Below the pieces are notes generated by a model. The model worked only from the letters and a program-made list of their open reading frames with translations. It ran no database searches and was not told the origin of the DNA. A stretch of 13,820 bases of DNA from Chloroflexia bacterium (GTDB lineage Bacteria; Chloroflexota; Chloroflexia; Thermomicrobiales; UBA6265): positions 1 to 13,820 of the forward strand of contig JACDBO010000430.1 of NCBI GenBank assembly GCA_013694885.1. The letters run 5' to 3'. The first letter of the stretch is position 1; each line of letters opens with the position of its first letter. A program made the translations under genes and the position numbers. Below are positions 5,788 through 12,309 of the stretch, one piece after another.

Positions 5788-8670
5788 TCACGCTCGATCG
5801 CCGCGGGGCCCGCTTGAACGTCCCAGCCCCTGCGAGGCCGCGGCCGAGGGGCGCGATGTTCGTTCCAGAAATGACGCCCCGCCGTTCATCTGGTACATCC
5901 GCCGGTCGGCCGTGAGCACGAGCTCGTGCGGGCTGGTGCCGTCCTCGGGGAGCACGGCCATGCCGAAGCGAAGGGTCGCTTCTGGCAGATCCACCTCGCG
6001 CACCGCCTCGTGGAGCGCCTCCCGAATCCGGTTCCCGATCATGCTGGCCATCGTATCGTTCATCGGGCCGCCGAGGATCACCGCGAACTCATCGCCACCA
6101 TAGCGAGCGACGACATCGGAGGGACGCACCACCTCGCGGATCGTCCTGGCCACCGTCTGCAGCAGGAGATCGCCAGCGAGGTGACCCGCGCTGTCGTTGA
6201 CGCGCTTGAGTCCAATGACGTCGAAGAGCAGCACCCCGACCGGCTCCTGGCGCTGCGTCGCCTCCTCCAGCGCATGATAAAACGCCCGGTGATTGGCAAG
6301 CCCGGTGAGGCCGTCGGTCGATGCCGCCGTCTTCGTGGCGTCGTGAATCTGCGCAACAAAGATCGAACTGGCGATCTGCCCGGCAATCGCCTGCAGCATC
6401 GTCGTGTCTCCCGAAGTGAACGCGCCGGTCCGCGGCGCGGCGACGTGGAGCATCCCGATCGTCTTACCCTCGACGATCAGCGGCACTAGCAGCGCCGACC
6501 CGGCCGCATCGCCGAACGACGTGCCGGCCCGCGCAAAGTCCGGTACCGAGCGTAACTCACCCGTCCGATACACATCCGTCCACGGGTTGTCACCGAGCGG
6601 CAGACGGTCGCCAAGCTTCGCGAGACGGAGCGATCCGCTCTGCGCGGCCACCGTCAGCGACTCGCTGTCGGGGTCATGCAACAGCACCATGATGTCCTCG
6701 AAGTCGAGCCTGCGCTGGAGCAGCGTGGCCACGCGCTGGAGGAACTCGGGCAAATCGGGGATCAACGTGGTGATGCTCGACAGTTCGATCATCAACCCGA
6801 TCACGCGCAAGTCGCCCAGCTGGCCGACATCGCCTCCTCCGTCGCCATCGGGCAGAGGCCTTGGGTCGGGCGGTACGAACTCACGCGAGGAGCGAAGATG
6901 AGGCGTAGAATCGAGGTAATGGGCCGGAACTGCCGCCGTATGGCGCGACAGCCGGCCGTCGTGCTGGAGCTGCCACATGGCCTTCACCACGCTCGGGTCG
7001 AACTGCGTGCCGGAGCCCTGGTTGAGCTCATCGAGCGCGCCCTCAAGCGCCCGGCCCACGCGATATGGTCGTTCGGTCGTCATGGACACGAACGCATCCG
7101 CGAGCGCGATGATCGACGCCCCGAGTGGGATCTCCTCCCGAGCGAGTCCGTCCGGATAGCCGCTGCCGTCGTACCACTCGTGGTGATGGCGCACGAGCGG
7201 GATCACATCCCGCAGCGCGTCGGAGCGCGACTCGGCAAGGATGGCCGCACCGAGCATGGTGTGCCCCATCATCACGGCCCGCTCCGTCTCATCCAAACCA
7301 CCGAGCTTCAGCAGGATCGAATCCGGAATGCCGATCTTGCCCACGTCGTGCAGCAGGGCCGCAAGCTCGACCTGATCGACGACGGCGGCGGGCAGCGCCA
7401 TCGCCTGGGCCAAATCGTGGGCGAGTTCACTGACGCGTGCCGAATGCCCCCGCGCGTAGGCGTCCTTGGCATCGACGGCGGAGACGAGCGCCTGAATCCC
7501 TCCCAGGTACCGTTCCCGCTGCACCATCATTAACTCGGCGTTGCGGATCAGACCCGCCGCCTGACCCAGGAAGATCTGCGCCAGCACATAGTCGTCGTCC
7601 GAGAAGGATGGACCATTGATCCGAATCACATTCGCGACGCCGACCAGCGTCCCTTCGACGTGAAGTGGGATGGCGATCAGGTGCAACCGTGTCTCGCCCG
7701 CCGGAGAGGACGATGGGAGCAGCAGATCCATCGTCGTGCGGGAATCGCGTTCGGCGTGGTTGACGAGCAGTGGAGTCCCGGAGAGGGCCACGCGACCGGT
7801 GATGCCCTCGCCGAACGTGAAGTCGCGCGCGGAAACGATGCCCTCACTCAATTCCGAGTGGAAAAGAAGATGCAGCGCCCTCGTCTGGTTGTCAGCCTGA
7901 TACACGTTCATGAACGTGCCCGACACCACGGCACCCAAGCCGTCGCCGATGGTCCGCAGCGCATCGTTCAGATCACCATTCAGGGCGATGGTGCGTGCTG
8001 TGTCGACGATGATCTGCAGAATCGAGGGGTGTTCAACCGGGGGAGGTTCGGGCAACTGCTCCAGCGGCGTGCCGAGCGCTCCGCTGACCATCACGGACAG
8101 CGATTCAAGGCGATCGATTACGTGCGGCGATAGTTCCACATCGCCGCCCCAATCCGCGACAAGCAGCGCACCCAGGAGTTGGTCGCCCTGGCGCAGCGGC
8201 GTCAGCAACGCCGGCTGTGTCTCGGCCGTGACGTCGTTCTCTGGCGAGAGAGGGAGATCGATGGATTCGATTCCCTCGTTTTCCGGCACTGGGATCGACT
8301 CCGGGAGGGGAGCGCCGGCGGATGCATCCCCCTCGCCGGCGACAAGCGACGCGAGCCGCGAGACAATCGTCAGCCGGCCGGCGGTTTGGGATGACGGTGA
8401 CGTGAGATACAACCCGACCGCGTTTGCCCCGGTCAAGAGCGACGCAAAGCGCACCGCGCCCGCCGCGATAACGTTTGGGTCGGCGACTGTACTCAGAAAC
8501 TGGCCGACCGCGGTCAGCGTCTCTTCCGCGCTGGCAACTCGTCCATCCGCGTGGCGGCGCTCCGCGAATCGTTCGACCTCTTCTGGCCCGAAGCGTGTCG
8601 CGCTCCCGGCTCCCGCCAACACTCCACCGTTTCGGAGCTTGTCGTCGAACTCGGCCACTTCAGTCCCCAA
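5788..8670 (-). CDS. GAF-GAF-HD-GYP-GAF-GGDEF cyclic-di-GMP turnover protein
   Basis: A cytoplasmic signalling protein that could both make and break cyclic-di-GMP. Residue numbers here count from the longest start, GTG 8817 (1009 residues). GAF-like sensor domains lie at about 95-250, 265-430 and 670-825. HD-GYP phosphodiesterase (about 440-615) has H458, HD at 490-491, H519, HHE at 545-547, GYP at 553-555 and D574. GGDEF cyclase (about 832-980) has D866, N874 and D883, an intact GGDEF at 907-911, and an inhibitory I-site RPSD at 898-901. No membrane helices are seen. I prefer TTG 8670 (960 residues), because GGAGGGG at 8680-8686 sits 9 bases upstream and the 49 residues before it look non-coding (Trp/Cys-rich, unlike any domain). 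ATG 8781 is another possibility but lacks a ribosome binding site. The signals sensed by the GAF domains are unknown. Confidence 0.9.
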   Translation of the reverse strand: MGTEVAEFDDKLRNGGVLAGAGSATRFGPEEVERFAERRHADGRVASAEETLTAVGQFLSTVADPNVIAAGAVRFASLLTGANAVGLYLTSPSSQTAGRLTIVSRLASLVAGEGDASAGAPLPESIPVPENEGIESIDLPLSPENDVTAETQPALLTPLRQGDQLLGALLVADWGGDVELSPHVIDRLESLSVMVSGALGTPLEQLPEPPPVEHPSILQIIVDTARTIALNGDLNDALRTIGDGLGAVVSGTFMNVYQADNQTRALHLLFHSELSEGIVSARDFTFGEGITGRVALSGTPLLVNHAERDSRTTMDLLLPSSSPAGETRLHLIAIPLHVEGTLVGVANVIRINGPSFSDDDYVLAQIFLGQAAGLIRNAELMMVQRERYLGGIQALVSAVDAKDAYARGHSARVSELAHDLAQAMALPAAVVDQVELAALLHDVGKIGIPDSILLKLGGLDETERAVMMGHTMLGAAILAESRSDALRDVIPLVRHHHEWYDGSGYPDGLAREEIPLGASIIALADAFVSMTTERPYRVGRALEGALDELNQGSGTQFDPSVVKAMWQLQHDGRLSRHTAAVPAHYLDSTPHLRSSREFVPPDPRPLPDGDGGGDVGQLGDLRVIGLMIELSSITTLIPDLPEFLQRVATLLQRRLDFEDIMVLLHDPDSESLTVAAQSGSLRLAKLGDRLPLGDNPWTDVYRTGELRSVPDFARAGTSFGDAAGSALLVPLIVEGKTIGMLHVAAPRTGAFTSGDTTMLQAIAGQIASSIFVAQIHDATKTAASTDGLTGLANHRAFYHALEEATQRQEPVGVLLFDVIGLKRVNDSAGHLAGDLLLQTVARTIREVVRPSDVVARYGGDEFAVILGGPMNDTMASMIGNRIREALHEAVREVDLPEATLRFGMAVLPEDGTSPHELVLTADRRMYQMNGGASFLERTSRPSAAASQGLGRSSGPRGDRA

Positions 8671-8835
8671 GCGTACGATCCCCTCCGGACATCGTATGGA
8701 GTGACACCAGCACCAATCGCCCTCGATCCAGACGGGGGCGCGCCGATCACGCGTGCTGGTGGAAACGGCTCGCATCACCATGACGTGGCGACCGTTGCGA
8801 CTGCGTGGACACTTCACACCGCTTAGTCATCATAT

Positions 8836-8892
8836 CCGGCCAAACGGCCCATGTCGATAGTCATAGGAAGTGGTACCGGCCCAAACGGGCTA
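8836..8892. repeat. Two matched AAAC-loop mini-hairpins
   Basis: GGCC-AAAC-GGCC and GGCCC-AAAC-GGGCT, each preceded by CCGG or an equivalent, lie about 41 bases apart between the PIG-L stop and the cyclic-di-GMP gene. The right-hand one overlaps the PIG-L stop codon (8890-8892). They could help end or process the PIG-L transcript; no T-run follows either. Confidence 0.4.
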
Positions 8893-9774
8893 GGTCGCGG
8901 CTGGCGGTTCGGTTGGGTTGTCCGACGCCAGGCGGTCGATGATGCGGGTTGCCACGTTGTTGCTATCCCACGGCAACGGCGCGCGGCGCAGCTGCTCCGT
9001 CGCCAGAAACCGCTCCGTCATCTCCGGCGGCAGGTCGGCCATGGGGCCATTGACGCCGACCTGGGAGCGGTGGCTGGCCAGCACTCGTCGCTTGCGGTCC
9101 GCGTAGGGCCGGATGTCCAGCCAGTGGGTGATCTCGGACATCGGCGTGCCTAGCTTCGCCACTTGCTCGCGCGGCATGTCGTGGAACGGCGTGTTGGGCA
9201 ACTCGTGCCATTCGAGCATTCGCTCTCGCGGCGCGGCGCTGAAGTAGAGTGCGCCGATCCGCCATGGCTCTCCGAGTCCAGCCAGCGTCCCGTCGTCCGC
9301 CGCCCGGCGCACCGCCGCCATCGTCGCGTGGTGGATGCGGACGTGGTCGGGGTGGCCGTAGATACCGTCCGCCCCGAACGTCACCACGGTCGTCGGTCGC
9401 ACGTCCCGGATCTGCCCGATCAGATGCGCGACCAGCTCGGCGTCGGGCGCGTTGACGAGGGCGCGTGGATCGTCGTTCTCCGGGGTGCCCGCCATCCCAG
9501 AGTCTCGGTAGCCGAGAAAGCGCACGTCGTTGATGCCGACGATCGCCATCGCCTGCCGCACTTCCCGCTCGCGCACCGGACCGAGTGTCTCGGGCGTGCC
9601 AACGTCGGGACTGCTGATCTCCCCCGCCTCGCCGCGTGTGGCGAGGAGCAGCACGACGGGCAGATCGCGGTCGTCGAGCATCGCGAGCAACCCGGCGCTC
9701 CCAAACGACTCGTCATCCGGATGGGCAAAAATCAACAACACCCGCTCCTCGACCGCCGCATCTGTCCGCATCAT
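8890..9774 (-). CDS. PIG-L/LmbE family zinc-dependent N-deacetylase or amidase (Mca/MshB-like)
   Basis: A 294-residue cytoplasmic zinc hydrolase of the PIG-L superfamily, which removes acetyl groups from GlcNAc-containing conjugates or cleaves amides in thiol metabolism. The metal and catalytic motif AHPDDE gives H18, D20, D21 and E22. The third zinc ligand is in GHPDH (H141, H144). The signatures GYRDSGMAGTPENDD (88-102) and TFGADGIYGHPDH match the mycothiol-linked Mca/MshB branch most closely. The length fits that branch (about 290-300). Mycothiol is an actinobacterial thiol, so in another phylum the substrate may be a different GlcN- or GlcNAc-linked thiol or sugar. ATG 9774 is chosen because a GAGGGTGA purine tract lies about 8-11 bases upstream; the next codon is also ATG (9771), and a GTG at 9816 would add 14 residues. 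Confidence 0.88.
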   Translation of the reverse strand: MMRTDAAVEERVLLIFAHPDDESFGSAGLLAMLDDRDLPVVLLLATRGEAGEISSPDVGTPETLGPVREREVRQAMAIVGINDVRFLGYRDSGMAGTPENDDPRALVNAPDAELVAHLIGQIRDVRPTTVVTFGADGIYGHPDHVRIHHATMAAVRRAADDGTLAGLGEPWRIGALYFSAAPRERMLEWHELPNTPFHDMPREQVAKLGTPMSEITHWLDIRPYADRKRRVLASHRSQVGVNGPMADLPPEMTERFLATEQLRRAPLPWDSNNVATRIIDRLASDNPTEPPAAT

Positions 9775-9896
9775 GTCTTGTGTCACCCTCTCGCGTCGCG
9801 ACGTGGTCAGAACCACCGATGCATTCGGAATTGACGTCCGCCGCGGGAGACGTTATCTCGGATCATTCACCAACCGAGCCGGACTGTCCCATCGCT
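9775..9896. other. Upstream region of the PIG-L gene
   Basis: No gene is supported. Apart from the ribosome binding site of the PIG-L gene (about 9783-9790), I see no confident promoter. A TTGACG near 9831 on the plus strand lacks a good -10 partner and points toward non-coding sequence. Confidence 0.35.
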
Positions 9897-9981
9897 GTCA
9901 TTTCGAGCCGCCGTGAGAAATCTCTTGTTCCGTCAACGCCAGTTTCCGTGTCGGAAAGGGTGACCATGTACTCGGAATGAC
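9897..9981. repeat. Palindromic intergenic repeat, family A, copy 2 (degenerate)
   Basis: The outer arms are GTCATTTCGAGC (9897-9908) and CTCGGAATGAC (9971-9981), matching the 1236-1337 element in sequence and orientation. The left inner arm GAGAAATCTCTTGTT is kept, but its right-hand partner has been lost or replaced by about 40 unrelated bases. It looks like an older, decaying copy. Confidence 0.65.
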
Positions 9982-10057
9982 CATTCCAGAATACTCCAGG
10001 TCAGCCGAGCAAAAGTCGTTACTTCGAGTCGTTGAGGTGCGTGCATCTTCGCTCCGG

Positions 10058-10225
10058 TTACGAGCCATCAGGTGCATCTATTGTCCAATCAGGCAGCCGG
10101 TACACGCCGCGGATCGGCGAAAACCAGAGTCACACCGCCGCCAGCAGCTCGCCGAGGGCCGCGGGCACCAGCGTCTCCCGCAACCCGACGGTACGGCCCA
10201 GGAGTCCGCCGAGGATGGCGCCGAC
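10058..10225 (-). pseudogene. C-terminal remnant of an MFS transporter, with internal stop
   Basis: Read on the minus strand from 10225, the frame gives VGAILGGLLGRTVGLRET, then LVPAALGELLAAV, an in-frame TGA at 10130-10132, then LWFSPIRGVYRLPDW and a final TAA at 10058-10060. The pattern (glycine-rich helix, GLRxT, alanine/leucine helix, then WxxFSPIRxxxxLP) is the usual last two helices and tail of drug/metabolite MFS exporters. The TGA replaces what is normally Trp or a nearby hydrophobic residue. Everything upstream of about 10226 is missing and replaced by the nuclease gene's downstream flank. This is a truncated, dead fragment at the edge of the ATPase-nuclease cassette. The family call rests on recalled motifs, not a search. 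Confidence 0.65.
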
Positions 10226-10251
10226 TGGCGAGGATGAAAAAAGAATGTCGG

Positions 10252-10746
10252 TCAGATGTTCTTTGGGTCGAGATCCTGAAATTTTATCCCCGGACGGCAA
10301 CGCTTGGTGAGCGATTGATAGTTCTCACCGAAAAACCGTATGCGCTTGCGGTCGTAGCGGGCGAAATCAGCTGCACGGCTCTTTCCGTCGAACAGCACCA
10401 ACGGAATCAGGAAACGCGCGTGAGGCCGTGACAAGCGAAACAGCGGGTGATGTTCTATTGCCGATGCCCCTCGTTCCAGTTGTTGAAGCGGACTTGCCCC
10501 ACTCCTGAGTCTTCCCTTGATCTCAACGATGAGCCAGATGTGGCGTCCATCCCGGAGGTCATCATAGAAGACGATGAAGTCCGGCAGCCCTTCTTGCTGA
10601 AACACGTCAAACATGTCGCAGTCAATGATTACCGTGTTACGAGGAGGAACGATAACGGTGCATTCACGCTTGCTGCATCTGTCCACAATACACGTCGAGC
10701 CATGTGAGCTATGCATTCTTCGAAGATCATCGCAGCAGGCCAACAT
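10252..10746 (-). CDS. Putative PD-(D/E)XK nuclease, effector partner of the upstream ATPase
   Basis: A 164-residue protein of no named family that I recognise. The centre carries a PD-(D/E)XK-like core: LPDFIVFYDD (Asp56), about 19 residues, then IWLIVEIKGR (Glu75, Lys77), followed by a QQLERGASAI helix (Gln88/89). That is the order of active-site residues in restriction-type nucleases. The N-terminus is unusually rich in Cys and His (C4, C5, H12, H15, C19, C24, C29, C43), which could bind zinc or act as a redox element. There is no HNH motif, so it is not a Septu PtuB-type nuclease. ATG 10746 begins 10 bases after the ATPase stop at 10757; GGAG lies 3 bases upstream of it, close but usable, and TTG 10743 has better spacing. 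The two genes must be co-transcribed. Base composition is AT-richer than the flanks. Nuclease activity is inference. Confidence 0.7.
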   Translation of the reverse strand: MLACCDDLRRMHSSHGSTCIVDRCSKRECTVIVPPRNTVIIDCDMFDVFQQEGLPDFIVFYDDLRDGRHIWLIVEIKGRLRSGASPLQQLERGASAIEHHPLFRLSRPHARFLIPLVLFDGKSRAADFARYDRKRIRFFGENYQSLTKRCRPGIKFQDLDPKNI

Positions 10747-10756
10747 GAGCTCCGTC

Positions 10757-12238
10757 TCAGGAACCGGGCGATCCGGCGGCCGCGAGCCGATACGACTCAT
10801 CTCCAATCTGCTCTGCCACCGCGACGAACTCATCCTCGGAGATCCCGAAGTCTTCAGTTATCTCGACGGGCCGCACAATGGTTCCGTCCTGACCAGCGTT
10901 ATCAAAGAGGTAGACGCCGATCTCCGAACTCTCCAGCACGTCATCCTCGGTGAATCCAAGCCGTTTGCGCTCGGCGTCCGGCGCGTTGGCCGCCAGAATG
11001 TGATTGCTCAACTGGTGGACGATGAGTGAGCTATGGGTCGGGCAAATGACTCTTACGCCCGCTCGAACCAACCGGACCAGCACTCTGGCCATGTGGCGTT
11101 GGTTCCGCGGATGGAGATGCGCCTCCGGTTCATCGATGATGAGGAAGTCGCCTGGCCGGACCATCTGGCGTACCCACAAATCCAGTGGCGCGAGTTCGGC
11201 CACCATCGACGAAGCGGACTGAACTGGGATGACGACCGTAGCGCCCTCATATTGCAACAATCCGCTCTCGCTCGGCGCGGTCTTGATCGACACGCTTCCC
11301 TGCAGAATGTCGCCTTCCAATACTTCAAGGACTCTGTCCATGCCTCCTTCGCGAGATTGACCTAGAGACCCATCAGCCATGAAGTTGGTGAGTAAGTGCT
11401 GCAGGAAATCCCCAACGACGCCCGAGAGCGCCGCCAGCTGAATAGGTTCAGGTCCAAGCCGCTGTCGGACCGCACCTATCGCCATGGATGTCACAAGTGG
11501 CCAGGTTGTGAGGATGCCCGATCGGGCGGGAGGCAAGTAATACTCCGAGGTTTCACGAAATCCGTGTTCGGACGCAAGCTGCGCCCAAAGTTGCTCCGCC
11601 GCAAAGCGCATCTTCAACTCTTCGGGCAGGATCTTATTGTTCCTCCAAACAGGTATGCGCAGCGATTCAAGCACTGGACGGTTCACGCGAATAGTTCCTA
11701 GCTGATCCTCGGTGCTGATGCGGACGAAGCCGGATTCATCCGCTGTTGGTGAGACGACTCTCGCTTCGAACGAATCAGGGGATGACCCAGCTCGTCCGAG
11801 CCTGGCTAAGTCACCTACGCCGAAATACTCAGTCAGGTTGGCGAGAATGCTTTGTTCCACTCGGGAGACAAGAATGTCCATCTCCCGCTTGAGACTGACT
11901 TGATCCGATTCGGCAATGTCGGAAAACGATACGAATGCTCCATTCTTGTCAAACTCCGCGTAAAAATAGTCACGGAAAGCTCTGATCGTGCTGAATGGAA
12001 AAAACCCGCTGAATTGTGCAGTCAGCGCCTTCGACAGCACGTAGATAAGGAGAGCAATATACGACTTCCCGCTATTGTTTGGTCCAATGAATACTGTGAG
12101 TGGCTTGACGTCGATGTCAGCAAGTGCCACGGGACCGAAGTTGCGGACGTTCAAGCGTATGTTCGAAGCGCCGGCACGCTCGAAGTCGACAACGGGCGAG
12201 CCATTCTGCGGTTCGTAATCGTCTTGCACAGCAGCCAT
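10757..12238 (-). CDS. AAA/ABC-type ATPase (AAA_15/AAA_21, OLD-like without TOPRIM)
   Basis: A 493-residue P-loop ATPase of the SMC/Rad50/OLD-related group that partners effectors in several anti-phage systems. It opens with IRLNVRNFGPVALADIDVKP (27-46), the usual first strands. Walker A is GPNNSGKS (52-59; Lys58). A long insert (about 75-330) with charged helical segments replaces the coiled coil. The signature-like region SASSMVAEL (341-349) precedes Walker B FLIIDEPEAHLHP (365-377; Asp369, Glu370) and the H-loop PTHSS (His402). The roughly 90 residues after the H-loop are too short for a TOPRIM domain, so this is not a Gabija GajA or classical OLD nuclease; any cutting must come from the downstream gene. 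ATG 12238 has GGAGG 8 bases upstream; the longer frame reaching 13144 overlaps TctA and is a shadow. Base composition is AT-richer than its neighbours. Confidence 0.85.
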   Translation of the reverse strand: MAAVQDDYEPQNGSPVVDFERAGASNIRLNVRNFGPVALADIDVKPLTVFIGPNNSGKSYIALLIYVLSKALTAQFSGFFPFSTIRAFRDYFYAEFDKNGAFVSFSDIAESDQVSLKREMDILVSRVEQSILANLTEYFGVGDLARLGRAGSSPDSFEARVVSPTADESGFVRISTEDQLGTIRVNRPVLESLRIPVWRNNKILPEELKMRFAAEQLWAQLASEHGFRETSEYYLPPARSGILTTWPLVTSMAIGAVRQRLGPEPIQLAALSGVVGDFLQHLLTNFMADGSLGQSREGGMDRVLEVLEGDILQGSVSIKTAPSESGLLQYEGATVVIPVQSASSMVAELAPLDLWVRQMVRPGDFLIIDEPEAHLHPRNQRHMARVLVRLVRAGVRVICPTHSSLIVHQLSNHILAANAPDAERKRLGFTEDDVLESSEIGVYLFDNAGQDGTIVRPVEITEDFGISEDEFVAVAEQIGDESYRLAAAGSPGS

Positions 12239-12309
12239 CGTCGTTGCCTCCGTCGTGTTTAGAGTACGACATTGGCGATCTTCCTCCCAAGCACCAAGCA
12301 CTCCAACAA
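12239..12309 (-). other. Short gap between tctA and the ATPase gene
   Basis: This 71-base gap holds the GGAGG ribosome binding site of the ATPase gene (near 12247-12251) and a tandem CAAGCAC repeat (about 12291-12302). There is no hairpin terminator after tctA, so the cassette could be read from the transporter operon. A TTGGGA / 18 bases / TACTCT pair is a weak promoter candidate. Confidence 0.3.

Noticed and set aside
6676..7533. Plus-strand frame of 285 codons opposite the cyclic-di-GMP gene
   Set aside because: Shadow of the HD-GYP coding region; the translation is rich in His, Arg and Gln with no recognisable motif.
10230..10252. T-run on the minus strand just after the nuclease stop as an intrinsic terminator
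   Set aside because: Six T residues follow the stop but no stable stem precedes them.
10252..10746. Septu PtuB (HNH nuclease) as the identity of the small cassette protein
   Set aside because: Despite several Cys and His residues, no HNH motif order is present; a D-ExK core fits better.
12255..12290. Promoter candidate for the ATPase gene (TTGGGA, 18 bases, TACTCT)
   Set aside because: Only 4 of 6 and 3 of 6 matches to consensus with a wide spacer; no stronger than expected by chance.
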